Below, one piece after another: positions 45,100 through 54,336 of a stretch of 64,000 bases of DNA. Both the position numbers and the translations under genes were made by a program. Where the stretch lies: positions 7,558 to 71,557 of the forward strand of contig JAHHTT010000005.1 in NCBI GenBank assembly GCA_020024465.1. Reading direction: 5' to 3'. Numbering within the stretch: position 1 is the stretch's first letter; every line of letters starts with the position of its first letter. The notes beneath the pieces were generated by a model. The model was not told where the DNA came from. It made no database searches and saw only the letters and a list, made by a program, of their open reading frames with translations. This DNA comes from Odoribacter sp. (GTDB lineage Bacteria; Bacteroidota; Bacteroidia; Bacteroidales; Marinifilaceae).

Positions 45100-46115
45100 T
45101 TCATGGACACGGTGATGACCTTTATCGCTTGAATGCAGAGGTAAAGGCGAATTTTTCAACAAATGTATGGTATGAAGCGGATATGAAACCTCTTTGTCGT
45201 TTTCTGGAGACTCGACTAGAAAGTATTTATCATTATCCGGAACCCGATGCGGGTTCTTTTCGCAAGGTTGCCGCAGAGTATCATGGTGTGACACCTGAAA
45301 ATGTATTGGCAGGAAACGGTGCGACAGAATTGTTTTATTTGGTGGCGCATGCTTTTGCCGGATATGATACTTTATTGCCTATACCATCTTTTAAGGAGTA
45401 TGAGGATGCTTGTTCGTTATATCGGCATCATATTACTTTTTTCCCTCATGCCGGTGCTGGCGAGCTGCCATTGGACCAGTCTTTGGTGTTTATTTGTAAT
45501 CCGAACAATCCGGATGGCCGTATTTGGTCTGAAAAAGAAATTCGTGCTATTCTTGCGGCTAACCCTCATAGGGTACTAGTCATTGACGAGTCTTTTATTT
45601 GGTTTGCTCCTGAAGCAGCTACGGCTATCCCTCTTTTACAGGAATATTCGAATTTGTTGATTGTCCGTTCTATGACAAAGTGTTATGCGATACCCGGTTT
45701 GCGTTTGGGGTATTTGTTGGGAGATGAACGATTGATTGCGGAAATTGGCCATTTCTCTTTCCCTTGGTCTGTCAACGCCCTTGCTGTTGAGGCAGGAAAA
45801 TTTTTATTGCAGTGTGGCGATTCAATTTTGCCGGATGCGACCTGTTTGTTGGAGAGACAACGACACTTTTCTGCCCGAATAGCGGAATTGTCCGGATTCC
45901 AACCGTTAGAATCACATACCTCTTTTTTTCTGGTGTATACTGATGCCGATGTTTCTTGTCTGAAGAGGTGGCTGTTGCAGAAGCATGGGGTGTTGATTCG
46001 GGATGCATCTAATTTCCGAGGACTTGACAATCATTATTTTCGTATTAATACACTTACAGATTCTCAAAATGATCTTTTGCTTGGAGCTTTAAAAACATGG
46101 AACAGTGTTGGTTGA
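45096..46115 (+). CDS. cobD: Threonine-phosphate decarboxylase (PLP enzyme)
   Basis: The 339-residue class I/II aminotransferase-fold protein has VLAGNGATELFYL near residue 68, VFICNPNNPDGRIW near 130 and the PLP lysine in SMTKCYAIPGLRLGYLLG near residue 195. Its N-terminus HGHGDD is typical of CobD of the Salmonella type. The product (R)-1-amino-2-propanol phosphate supplies the linker of the nucleotide loop. A threonine kinase (PduX) is not in the window. It overlaps cobQ by four bases and cbiB by 19. Confidence 0.93.
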   Translation: MIHGHGDDLYRLNAEVKANFSTNVWYEADMKPLCRFLETRLESIYHYPEPDAGSFRKVAAEYHGVTPENVLAGNGATELFYLVAHAFAGYDTLLPIPSFKEYEDACSLYRHHITFFPHAGAGELPLDQSLVFICNPNNPDGRIWSEKEIRAILAANPHRVLVIDESFIWFAPEAATAIPLLQEYSNLLIVRSMTKCYAIPGLRLGYLLGDERLIAEIGHFSFPWSVNALAVEAGKFLLQCGDSILPDATCLLERQRHFSARIAELSGFQPLESHTSFFLVYTDADVSCLKRWLLQKHGVLIRDASNFRGLDNHYFRINTLTDSQNDLLLGALKTWNSVG

Positions 46116-47038
46116 TAATAATCCCTTTGGTGGCAGGATATCTGTTGGATTTATGGTTAGGAGATCCCCGAAAGTTGCCTCATCCGATAGTCGGATTCGG
46201 GGAGATGATATTTTGGATTGAGCGTTTATGGAATCATGGGAAAGGACGTTGGCTGAAAGGTTGTTCGGTTGCGGTTTTATATCCGGCTTTGGTATTGCTA
46301 ATCGGTTGGGGAATTTCTCATGTAGCTTTCAGGGTGGGTGATTGGCTCTATTGCTTGATGTCCAGTATTTTTGTTTTTTATGGTTTGGCGAATAAGAGTT
46401 TGATTCAGGAGGGAGCGGAGGTTATCCGCGTATTACGGTCAGAGGGTGTTGAAGCTGGTAGAAAGCGATTGTCATGGATTGTTGGACGGGATACTTCAGA
46501 GTTGACTCCTCAGGAGATTTATACAGCTGTTTTGGAAACTATGTCTGAAAATTTAAGTGATGGAGTTGTTGCTCCACTGTTTTATTATGCTTTAGGAGGT
46601 TTCCCTGCCATGATGGCTTATAAGATGGTGAATACATTGGATTCTATGATTGGCTATAAAGATGAGCGCTATCGTTGTTTTGGGTGTTGTGCCGCCCGTT
46701 TGGATGATGTATTGAATTATATTCCAGCTCGTTTGACAGCATTGTTAATGGCATTGGTGGCTTACCGGCGGGGTCTGTTTCGCTTTATTTTACATAATTG
46801 TCATATGCATGCCAGCCCTAATTCAGGATTTCCGGAGTCGGCCATGGCCGGGATTTTGAATTGTCGCTTTGGCGGGGATCATGTTTACCATGGTTTGTTG
46901 GTACAAAAACCATATATTGGAGATAATGATCGGAAAATAGGATATGAAGATTTTCTCAAAGCAGTGCGTGTTAATCATAGCGTGACGCTGGTTGGGGTAT
47001 TAATGATTATTGCGATAACCTGCTTGTGCTATCTCTAG
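46097..47038 (+). CDS. cbiB: Adenosylcobinamide-phosphate synthase
   Basis: The 313-residue membrane protein has the CbiB signature GYLLDLWLGDPRKLPHPIVGFG at its N-terminus (in two halves), SENLSDGVVAPLFYYALGG near residue 150 and SPNSGFPESAMAGIL near 237, with several membrane helices. It joins adenosylcobyric acid to the aminopropanol (phosphate) linker. Its final 39 bases overlap the end of cbiA on the opposite strand, so the two convergent transcripts share antisense sequence at their ends. Confidence 0.94.
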   Translation: MEQCWLIIIPLVAGYLLDLWLGDPRKLPHPIVGFGEMIFWIERLWNHGKGRWLKGCSVAVLYPALVLLIGWGISHVAFRVGDWLYCLMSSIFVFYGLANKSLIQEGAEVIRVLRSEGVEAGRKRLSWIVGRDTSELTPQEIYTAVLETMSENLSDGVVAPLFYYALGGFPAMMAYKMVNTLDSMIGYKDERYRCFGCCAARLDDVLNYIPARLTALLMALVAYRRGLFRFILHNCHMHASPNSGFPESAMAGILNCRFGGDHVYHGLLVQKPYIGDNDRKIGYEDFLKAVRVNHSVTLVGVLMIIAITCLCYL

Positions 47039-48328
47039 TAACGAGTGTCCTGTTTCTGCTCCATAGAAATGTGTATATCCTGCAATGACGTTGTTCTTGC
47101 GATAGACGGGAGTATCGACAATACAGCCTTTGGCGTTGAAGCACTGACCTATGGTAGAAGTTAGATTCTCTTCTGGAATAATGTGGGAATAGTGAAATTC
47201 GTGACCATAGAATGTGCAATCGCCAATGATTACTTTACGATAACCGATTTTTAGTTTCATATTTTCCATGCTTGCCGTTTGGGGAAGGAAACCGCACATG
47301 GGAAAGGATTTTCCTTGTGCATTCCGGATAGAGTTGCACAAATACATCATTCCACCGCACTCAGCTAGTAGGAGACCATTTTTTTGGCAATAGTTTAGAA
47401 TGGATTGCCGCATGGGGTGATTACTACTTAATTGTTGTAAATACAATTCAGGATATCCTCCAGGAAGGTAAACGAAATCGGCAACCGGCAGTTCTGTATC
47501 GTGTAAAGGACTGAACCAAGAAATGGTGCCATATTGTTCGAGTGCCTGTATGTTTGCCGGATAAATAAAATTAAAGGCTTCATCTTTTGCTACTGCTATA
47601 CGCAAAGAGGATTTTGTAGAAGGTAAGGGTGTATGAATTGTTTGAGATATCGGTTTTAATGTAATACCTAATATCTTGTCAATTAATACGGTTTTTTCAA
47701 TTTGTGCTGCAATTTTATCTGCAAAATCGTGAAAACAGAATTTATGGTCGATATTCAGTCCTAAATGTCGAGAAGGGATTTCAATGTCGGAACATTTAGG
47801 CAGATATCCTAAAGCTTCAACTCCTGCATCATGGCAGGCTTGTTGTAAATAGGCATAATGAGTCGATGAACTTACAAAGTTGAAAATGACTCCGGCGATT
47901 TTAATGTCGGGACGAAAATGCTTGAATCCATATAAAATAGCCGCTACCGTATAAGCTGTAGAATGGGCATTTACAATCAGGATAACCGGGATTCCCAACA
48001 GTTCTGCAATCTCTGCACTGCAGCCTTTCATGTTGTCATAGCCGTCAAATAATCCCATGACTCCTTCTGTAATACATACGTTAGCATCCGTACATTGTTG
48101 TGTATAAATATTTTGAACATGTTGTGGAGAAGACATGAATGTGTCTAAATTGTATGACTCCCGATAGGCTGCCATGGAATGATGTTTGGTATCCAGATAG
48201 TCCGGACCGCATTTAAAGGGCTGTACTTTCAAACCTCGTTTGTATAATGCCCGCAATAATCCGAGTGTGAATGTTGTTTTTCCACATCCTGATGAGGTGG
48301 CTCCGATGAGAAATTGAGGTTTTTCCAT
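47000..48328 (-). CDS. cbiA: Cobyrinic acid a,c-diamide synthase
   Basis: The 442-residue protein has the P-loop-type start GATSSGCGKTTFTLG, CITEGVMGLFDG near residue 85 and a C-terminal glutaminase domain with LLAECGGMMYL near residue 325 and EFHYSH near 385. It amidates the a and c carboxylates of cobyrinic acid. In the minus-strand run (receptor, DUF4374, PepSY, cbiA) it is the last gene, 20 bases after the PepSY gene, so it is probably under the cobalamin riboswitch at 53640-53800, separate from the other amidase genes. Confidence 0.95.
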   Translation of the reverse strand: MEKPQFLIGATSSGCGKTTFTLGLLRALYKRGLKVQPFKCGPDYLDTKHHSMAAYRESYNLDTFMSSPQHVQNIYTQQCTDANVCITEGVMGLFDGYDNMKGCSAEIAELLGIPVILIVNAHSTAYTVAAILYGFKHFRPDIKIAGVIFNFVSSSTHYAYLQQACHDAGVEALGYLPKCSDIEIPSRHLGLNIDHKFCFHDFADKIAAQIEKTVLIDKILGITLKPISQTIHTPLPSTKSSLRIAVAKDEAFNFIYPANIQALEQYGTISWFSPLHDTELPVADFVYLPGGYPELYLQQLSSNHPMRQSILNYCQKNGLLLAECGGMMYLCNSIRNAQGKSFPMCGFLPQTASMENMKLKIGYRKVIIGDCTFYGHEFHYSHIIPEENLTSTIGQCFNAKGCIVDTPVYRKNNVIAGYTHFYGAETGHSLLEIAQAGYRNNH

Positions 48329-48348
48329 ATTTTATTGTAGTAGCATTA

Positions 48349-49824
48349 TTAAGATTGAATTATTTTATTGTGTTGATGGATTTTACGGGATATGTATTTA
48401 TATCCTAACCAAACTCCCGTGAATGATACCGCTGCTCCTCCCAGACAGAGTGTCCAAATGAGAATAGTCCATAATATGGGTCTTTCTGTCAGATAATGAA
48501 TATTTAGGTAATGGATACCATTGAACAGCCATTTTTTTATTTTTTTGTTTGTATTCAGGTATCGGATGTAACCTGTTGTGGGGCAAACATAATAGAGAGA
48601 ATTTTCTTGATTGTCAATTTCAATTTTGTATACCGGCAATGGGAGTGATGAATTGCGGGAGAGGTAGTAGTTATCGTATTCGTTCATCATGCTTATTTTG
48701 AACTTGGCATTTGTACCATGAATATTCTGAATGCCTTTTAAGATGGTTTCTTTAGAAATATTTAGAGGTTTTGCTATTGGTGTTGAAGCATCGATGTAAT
48801 TTTTTTCTTTCCCGGAAATGATTTCGTATACCGGAATGTTGCCGAAGTGTGTCCAGGAGATTTCTTTTAAATCGGGATAAGTGGTTTTCAGTGTTCGGTA
48901 ATCTAACCGGTAGGCAGACAGCGATAGAGCTTTCTCCCCCCACATTTTAGACGGTCTGAATATATATTCCTGTTCCATGGGAATAAGCCATTGGGGAATG
49001 CGTTGTAGAGAAAATATTCCGCTGATACCCCAGGCTAATACAAAGATACCGAAGATTATGCCGGTAGTATAATGCCAGCGATAGAAGGTTTTGCGGTAGG
49101 GATTTAGAAGTACGTTCCCTTTTTTGGAACGCTTTATTAGAATATAAAGGGTGATGATGATTCCGGTCAGTGCCGCTAGTGTACATAAAATACCGCCTAT
49201 GGTGATACTGGATTTCCATACGTCTAAATTTTTGCGAATAAATGGAAGATAGAATTTATGTGGAATAGCTCCGAGCCATGCCCATAGACGACTTTGAGTG
49301 TTGGTGATTTGTAAAACTTCTCCGCTGCGACTCGAAACAAAAACTTCGTGTTGTTGGGGATCATCAAAATAGAAACGGTAGATGGGTAGTTCCTGTTCGT
49401 ATTTGGAATATAATACCCATTGTTCGCGTTGGAGTAGTGTGTCAACTCGACGGATAGTTGCATCCAAGCAACGTTGGGCGGTTGTTTTTGCCGTTGTAAA
49501 AGTGATAGGGCGAATGTTTTGCAGGGTGTCTGTACAAAATGTATATTTCTTTTTGTGTTTTGTATAGGTGATGAGAGTCTGGTTTTGGAATTGACGGACC
49601 CGAAGATTTTGTATACCTTCGGATCCGTTTGCTATGTATGTATGAATATTCGGCAATGAATCAGGTAATGTCTCTTGTATGGCATATCTCTGCGCATCGG
49701 ATAGACGAGGGTAAGGGTGATAAATCAATACCAATCCGGTGAGGAACCACATTAGAAAAAAGAGGGCTATAACGGTTCCGAAGATTCTGTGCAGAGAAAA
49801 GGAGAGACGGATTATCTTTTTCAT
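48349..49824 (-). CDS. PepSY-domain membrane protein, reductase-like
   Basis: The 491-residue protein has a first membrane helix with RIFGTVIALFFLMWFLTG, a periplasmic PepSY-type segment to about residue 190, a second helix block (SITIGGILCTLAALTGIIITLYIL) with RWHYTTGIIFGIFVLAWGISGI, another periplasmic domain and a C-terminal helix. This is the layout of PepSY_TM proteins, some of which reduce ferric siderophores at the inner membrane with heme held by the transmembrane histidines. Here it shares an operon with a receptor controlled by a cobalamin riboswitch. A role in corrinoid or metal reduction is inferred. Confidence 0.8.
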   Translation of the reverse strand: MKKIIRLSFSLHRIFGTVIALFFLMWFLTGLVLIYHPYPRLSDAQRYAIQETLPDSLPNIHTYIANGSEGIQNLRVRQFQNQTLITYTKHKKKYTFCTDTLQNIRPITFTTAKTTAQRCLDATIRRVDTLLQREQWVLYSKYEQELPIYRFYFDDPQQHEVFVSSRSGEVLQITNTQSRLWAWLGAIPHKFYLPFIRKNLDVWKSSITIGGILCTLAALTGIIITLYILIKRSKKGNVLLNPYRKTFYRWHYTTGIIFGIFVLAWGISGIFSLQRIPQWLIPMEQEYIFRPSKMWGEKALSLSAYRLDYRTLKTTYPDLKEISWTHFGNIPVYEIISGKEKNYIDASTPIAKPLNISKETILKGIQNIHGTNAKFKISMMNEYDNYYLSRNSSLPLPVYKIEIDNQENSLYYVCPTTGYIRYLNTNKKIKKWLFNGIHYLNIHYLTERPILWTILIWTLCLGGAAVSFTGVWLGYKYISRKIHQHNKIIQS

Positions 49825-49836
49825 GTTGCCGTTGTT

Positions 49837-51129
49837 TTATTCGTGAATATAAATGATCCGGTTGAATTCGTAACCTTCCTGAATGGTAATGCCTTTACTT
49901 ATCTGATCTTTTTGGATGTCATATACATAAATTCCCGGAGCTGATTTTTCGGGATTAACACCGATATAAGCTTTCCCGTTCAATATAAAAGAACGTTGTG
50001 AAAAGGTACCGCTGCTGTAAGGTAATTTGCTGTTGTTGTAAGTAAGTTCTTTTTTTGTGTCGGTATTCAAATCCAATACAGCATAATAGCAATTGTAGGC
50101 ATCTCCCCAGCCTTGATATTTTGCATTGTCACTGCCGGTTCCTGTGTGTTGTGGATCTTGGATGTAAAGTAAGGCTTTGTTGTTGCCCAGATAATCAACG
50201 GTTACGAGTTTGCCTTGTTTATCGTTGAAGCCTTGGTAATCCTTGTCAAATTTATATTCTCCATTCTTGATGCGAAGCAAACAACCGTATTGGCAAGTGC
50301 TTTTTTCAGAATTTGGAATGCGAGAGTTACAGGCTATGTATAGATTGTCGTTATCATCTGAAAACATTTTGTGTTGCAGCAATTCTCCATATGCTGTTCC
50401 TGCCATCTGGTTTGCGCGATTTTCTTCTACATAACTCTTGACGCTCATATCATTTGCATCAATGAAAGCAACGTAGAATGCCTGGGCATTGTTTTTGTCC
50501 TGGAACGCGTAGATAATGGTATTGTCTGATTTACGATACCTTGCCAATCCGGAAGTGCTGAATTTAGTGAAACCTGTTTTTTTAGCTAAACCTAAATCTC
50601 CTTCGGCAATGATTTCCATGGTAGAGGCATTTAATTTAGTCCAAATGATTTCATCGGCTTTGCCATTGGCAGCCATGATGACAAGGGTATTGTCGTCAAT
50701 CCAGGCATGGCAGTAACGGCGGTCTTTGTAAGTGTTCTTTGCAAAAGGACGTTCCTGAATGGTTTGCAGTTCATTGTTTATGATTTGATATTTTCCGAAG
50801 CATGCTTTTTTACAGGGAGCCGCTTGGTAATAGTATTTGCCTTTGATAATGGTCTCTGCGTCTATGCTGGCAGTCACATCACACCCTTTTCCGATGAAAT
50901 CTATGGTTTTGTCATCTTCCAGAGTGTTCAGGCTTTGTACCAGTGTTGCTCCGTCTTTGCCCATACCAGAACTTGCTCCTAAAGACACCCAAATATCGTA
51001 GTGTATCTTTTCGATGGTTTCTTTTGGGGTGGAATCTGAATCTTTCTTGTCGTTGCTGTCATCACAAGCTGTAAAAAATGTAACTGTTGTCACCAGCAAC
51101 ATCGTCATGAAGGAGTTTAATGTTTTCAT
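49837..51129 (-). CDS. DUF4374 lipoprotein
   Basis: The start is set at MKTLNSFMTM (51129), since the frame further upstream runs into the receptor gene's end and is unlike a signal peptide. The 430-residue protein has a lipobox-like FFTAC, so it is probably lipidated at that cysteine after cleavage. The body is a beta-rich region with YDIWVSLGA near residue 40, cysteine-containing segments (AAPCKKACFG), and blade-like repeats of the propeller type expected for DUF4374. Such proteins often sit next to TonB receptors and PepSY proteins in Bacteroidetes. No function is established. Confidence 0.8.
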   Translation of the reverse strand: MKTLNSFMTMLLVTTVTFFTACDDSNDKKDSDSTPKETIEKIHYDIWVSLGASSGMGKDGATLVQSLNTLEDDKTIDFIGKGCDVTASIDAETIIKGKYYYQAAPCKKACFGKYQIINNELQTIQERPFAKNTYKDRRYCHAWIDDNTLVIMAANGKADEIIWTKLNASTMEIIAEGDLGLAKKTGFTKFSTSGLARYRKSDNTIIYAFQDKNNAQAFYVAFIDANDMSVKSYVEENRANQMAGTAYGELLQHKMFSDDNDNLYIACNSRIPNSEKSTCQYGCLLRIKNGEYKFDKDYQGFNDKQGKLVTVDYLGNNKALLYIQDPQHTGTGSDNAKYQGWGDAYNCYYAVLDLNTDTKKELTYNNSKLPYSSGTFSQRSFILNGKAYIGVNPEKSAPGIYVYDIQKDQISKGITIQEGYEFNRIIYIHE

Positions 51130-51151
51130 TTGAATTTCATTTATAAAAGTG

Positions 51152-53515
51152 TTAATGTAAGAATAATCGGACCTTGCAAGAGAATGAACGTCCCGGTTTT
51201 TGCAACATGAAATTGTCATATAGTTTGCTGTCAAAAAGGTTGTTACATTCTAAGGATATGTTATAGCGGTCATTTTTTAGAGAATAACCGATGATTGCAG
51301 TGTGTAAATGTTGGGTGGGAATGCGGGATTTGCTTTTAAGCGAGCCGTAACCTTCCCAGGTTAGATAGAACCAATGAACATATTGATAGAGATAACTCAA
51401 ACGTAATTTATTGGTTTTCCCAAGAAAATCCGGTTGAGTCCAAGTGATTTCGTTATTACTGTATAACCAGGGGCTGTTGGGGATTTTATTTTTATAGATG
51501 ACACTGGGTTTTCCGTCTTTTTTATATCTGTTCATGTTGCGTGATTCCTGATAACTACAATTGGCAGAGAATAGCAGACGGTTGTCATATTGATAACGAA
51601 GCTCTCCTTCAACGCCTTTGATATTGACATTAGAAACGTTCTCGTATTGTATGGTCCCTTCTGCTTCGGAGATGACTGCATGGATGTAATCTTGTACTTT
51701 CCGATAGAATCCGCCTGCTTCGTAAGAGAGGGTATGGTGGTTGGAAAATATATAGGAACCGAAGACTCCGACATTAAAATTATGGCTGTTTTCCGGTTTT
51801 AAAGCTATATTGGGATAAATAGTACTGCCATTACCTAATAATTCTCGAGCCAGAGGTAAACGGATGGCATGTTCGTAGGATGCTTTGAAAGCGATGGGGG
51901 CACAGAAAATATAGCGAGTGCCTATACCGTAACCCAGATTATTTTCGGTGGTTTTGTCCGGAACTTGGTCTGAGTTGGTAATCCAGGCAAGGTCTGTCTG
52001 TTCTATTTTTACATGATTGATGTAGTTTTTGATAAAAATATTGTTGGACATTTTTTTTTCAAAGAGCGATTGAGAGTAGCATAATCCTATAATATGCTTG
52101 GAGAGAATATCGTTTGACGGCATAAATTCATCATCCAATTTGTCGTATCGTTTGTTGCCATTGCGGTGCATCATGTAATTGAGATTGAATGCATGTTTGT
52201 CATTTAAATGATAATCCAGGTTTATACGGGTGAGGGTCAGGGGACGTTTGTAATTGCGTAGTTGTTTAGCACGTCCGGTAATTTCATTGCGCGGGCTTTC
52301 GATGTAAGAACCGTCCCATTGGTATTTGCGATAGGCGGTATCTATGGTGACGGAATGATCCCATGTGTGTGAAAGTTGGGCATTGAGTTGGAGACCTTCT
52401 GTGAAAAGGTTATGTTTGTTGTAGCGGGCTGCTATATTCCAAGAGTCTTGTTTGCGTTCTGCCATACCATATACAATGGTTTGTACGGAGCCGGTTTGTA
52501 TTTCTTTGTCGATTTTGGAATAGGAACCGGAAACATAGAATGCATCTGCCCATTTTTTATTTTCTATTCCGAATTCCAATTGTGTTAGCAGGGAAAAATA
52601 ATCGTCGTGGAAGCGTTTTACATCGGTGGGAAGGTATTTGTTTGCCTCTTCATTCCATAATTCCACATCTTTCATTGTATAGTTGTTCTTTGAGTAATTA
52701 ATCCCTATTGTAGGCTTGAATATGATTTGTGTTTTGGGCAGGATAGCCAAGGCATTGAGATTGACAATATGGGTGTGGAATGAGCCTATGCTATAGGATA
52801 AGTCAATAAAGTTCTGTTTTTCTTTACGGGTTATGATATTGATGGCTCCGCCCAAAGCATCTGCGCCTAAATGTGTAGGGACGACACCTTTATAAATTTC
52901 AATTCTGTCTATAGCATTGACTGGCAAGTTGATCAGGGATATTTCGTTTCCTTTGATATTGAGAGGTATATCATCAATGAAATAACGGATGGAATTACCG
53001 GACATTCCATTGAGCGATAAATCGTAATCAGAGCCGAGACCACCTTCGGTGCGAATTCTGACTCCGGTGGTTTTGTTTACCAGATCGCTTAGTTTTGTTG
53101 TGAAATTGGCTGCAGATTTTACATCAATAGCATTTGCAGAATATACACTTTCCCTTGTTCGTTTGATATTTCCCTTTCCATATATTTTGACTTCCTGCAG
53201 ATTGATGGTATCTTTCTCCAAAAGGACATTCAACTTACAGTCTTGATTGATTGTAAGGGTTTGTGTTGATGACAGGTATCCTATAAGAGAAACTGTCAGC
53301 GAGTATTTACCTTGAGGAATACGAAATGAATAGTGACCGGTGCTATCAGCATAGGTGCCTAAATTGGTTTTTTCAATTTGAATGGTTGCAAAAGGCAATG
53401 GAATACCATGTTTATCGGATATTTTCCCAGAGAGTAAGACAAAATCTTGTGCCTGTCCTTCCATGGTGCTTAATAAGGAAAAATACCATAAAATGCCATA
53501 TAATAATTTTTTCAT
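51152..53515 (-). CDS. TonB-dependent outer-membrane receptor, probable corrinoid receptor (BtuB-like)
   Basis: The 787-residue protein has a signal peptide (cleavage near EGQA), a carboxypeptidase-regulatory-like domain (SGKISDKHGIPLPFATIQ) and a plug domain with ANFTTKLSDLVNKTTGVRI near residue 140 and VVPTHLGADALGGAINIITRK near 210, followed by a 22-strand-size barrel. These features define TonB-dependent receptors. A cobalamin riboswitch directly upstream on the same strand and the DUF4374/PepSY/cbiA genes downstream suggest it imports a corrinoid (inference). Other metal-chelate ligands are possible. It ends 22 bases before the DUF4374 start. Confidence 0.9.
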   Translation of the reverse strand: MKKLLYGILWYFSLLSTMEGQAQDFVLLSGKISDKHGIPLPFATIQIEKTNLGTYADSTGHYSFRIPQGKYSLTVSLIGYLSSTQTLTINQDCKLNVLLEKDTINLQEVKIYGKGNIKRTRESVYSANAIDVKSAANFTTKLSDLVNKTTGVRIRTEGGLGSDYDLSLNGMSGNSIRYFIDDIPLNIKGNEISLINLPVNAIDRIEIYKGVVPTHLGADALGGAINIITRKEKQNFIDLSYSIGSFHTHIVNLNALAILPKTQIIFKPTIGINYSKNNYTMKDVELWNEEANKYLPTDVKRFHDDYFSLLTQLEFGIENKKWADAFYVSGSYSKIDKEIQTGSVQTIVYGMAERKQDSWNIAARYNKHNLFTEGLQLNAQLSHTWDHSVTIDTAYRKYQWDGSYIESPRNEITGRAKQLRNYKRPLTLTRINLDYHLNDKHAFNLNYMMHRNGNKRYDKLDDEFMPSNDILSKHIIGLCYSQSLFEKKMSNNIFIKNYINHVKIEQTDLAWITNSDQVPDKTTENNLGYGIGTRYIFCAPIAFKASYEHAIRLPLARELLGNGSTIYPNIALKPENSHNFNVGVFGSYIFSNHHTLSYEAGGFYRKVQDYIHAVISEAEGTIQYENVSNVNIKGVEGELRYQYDNRLLFSANCSYQESRNMNRYKKDGKPSVIYKNKIPNSPWLYSNNEITWTQPDFLGKTNKLRLSYLYQYVHWFYLTWEGYGSLKSKSRIPTQHLHTAIIGYSLKNDRYNISLECNNLFDSKLYDNFMLQKPGRSFSCKVRLFLH

Positions 53516-53639
53516 TTTCTCTTTGTTTTAGTATCAAAGCATATAGAGAAAATATTTAAAGAATAAGTCCGATGTTTTTTGTAACAGCAAAAAATACAAA
53601 GGGCGATTTCCTCAGCTTTATTTCCCGAAAGCTTTGAAA

Positions 53640-53800
53640 TGATTAATGCAATGGCAGGTCTTCTGACTTGTTCCGTTCACCGAATACCTTCCCATCCTTT
53701 CAGGACAGTGGCATGGAGTCTTTCGGTGACTTTTTATGGAGTTTACAGCAACGGGTTTGCTCAGGATTTTCACCTGATTCCCTTTTAATTATATTCTGCG
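53640..53800 (-). promoter_or_regulatory. Cobalamin riboswitch controlling the receptor-DUF4374-PepSY-cbiA operon
   Basis: On the minus strand the conserved core is present: GGGAATCAGGTG (53771-53782), then CCTGAGCAAACCCG, GCCACTG (53704-53710 region) and the B12 box AGTCAGAAGACCTGCC (53653-53668). This order is specific to the AdoCbl riboswitch. It lies about 125 bases upstream of the receptor start. High cobalamin should repress the operon. The exact ends were set by eye. Confidence 0.92.
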
Positions 53801-53831
53801 GACAGCAGAGTATATAAACCACTACAAGGCA

Positions 53832-53839
53832 CAAAAGTA
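53832..53839 (-). promoter_or_regulatory. Probable -7 box for the minus-strand cobalamin-riboswitch transcript
   Basis: On the minus strand TACTTTTG (53832-53839) matches TAnnTTTG. A TTTT rather than TTTG stands at about the -33 position. It lies just upstream of the riboswitch core. Confidence 0.4.
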
Positions 53840-53849
53840 ATAATTATCT

Positions 53850-53873
53850 CATTGTTTTGAAAACAAAACAATG
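53850..53873. repeat. Perfect 10-base inverted repeat between the two divergent riboswitch promoters
   Basis: CATTGTTTTG (53850-53859), AAAA, CAAAACAATG (53864-53873) can form a hairpin or serve as a dyad operator. It lies next to the minus-strand -7 box and about 230 bases before the plus-strand riboswitch core. Confidence 0.7.
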
Positions 53874-54080
53874 AAATTTTATTTCGGGTTGAAGTATGGT
53901 TTTTATGTCAGAATACTGATTGATTATAAGAGAAGAAGGATGGAAAATTTAAGACCGAAGAATAAGAATAATGCTTGTGTTGACGGACGTTATTTTTCAG
54001 AGCATTTGCCAGTAGATTTCAGGGTAACAATAAAACGTTATAAAAAGAATAGTAACAGCATGCGATCTGTTTTTTTATAT

Positions 54081-54088
54081 TATTTTTG
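54081..54088 (+). promoter_or_regulatory. Probable -7 box of the cbi operon
   Basis: TATTTTTG matches TAnnTTTG and lies just upstream of the plus-strand riboswitch. No TTTG stands 19-21 bases upstream, so the promoter match is partial. Confidence 0.35.
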
Positions 54089-54099
54089 TTCTTGATTTT

Positions 54100-54275
54100 G
54101 GTCGACAGTGAATTTTTTGATTGTCGGAAAAAGGGAATCCGGTGTGAATCCGGAGCAGTGCCCGCTACTGTAATGTCTCAGGTTATGTTGGGAAGTATTT
54201 TACAAGACTGTCCAAGATGGATGGGAAGGTTGCTTCTCAGAGGTAAGTCAGAAAACCTGCCAAAAGATTATCAGA
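54100..54275 (+). promoter_or_regulatory. Cobalamin riboswitch controlling the cbiK-to-cbiJD operon
   Basis: The core GGGAATCCGGTGTGAATCC (54133-54151), GGAGCAGTGCCCGC (54151-54164) and the B12 box AAGTCAGAAAACCTGCC (54245-54261) are in order, with GGATGGGAAGG in between. These are the conserved AdoCbl-riboswitch elements. A possible expression hairpin CTCTTC...AGAAGAG follows at about 54282-54303, 33 bases before the cbiK start. The frame 54086-54280 read over it is not a gene. Confidence 0.95.
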
Positions 54276-54336
54276 GATAAAACTCTTCCGGGGTCAGAAG
54301 AGAGGTTATTGTTGTATTCTTATAATCATTTGAAGA

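Noticed and set aside
53871..54095. 74-residue frame between the two riboswitches
   Set aside because: It begins inside the 10-base palindrome, has a basic and low-complexity composition and runs into the promoter region of the cbi operon. Nothing supports translation.
54086..54280. 64-residue frame upstream of cbiK
   Set aside because: It lies over the cobalamin riboswitch core and its B12 box, which explain the sequence fully.
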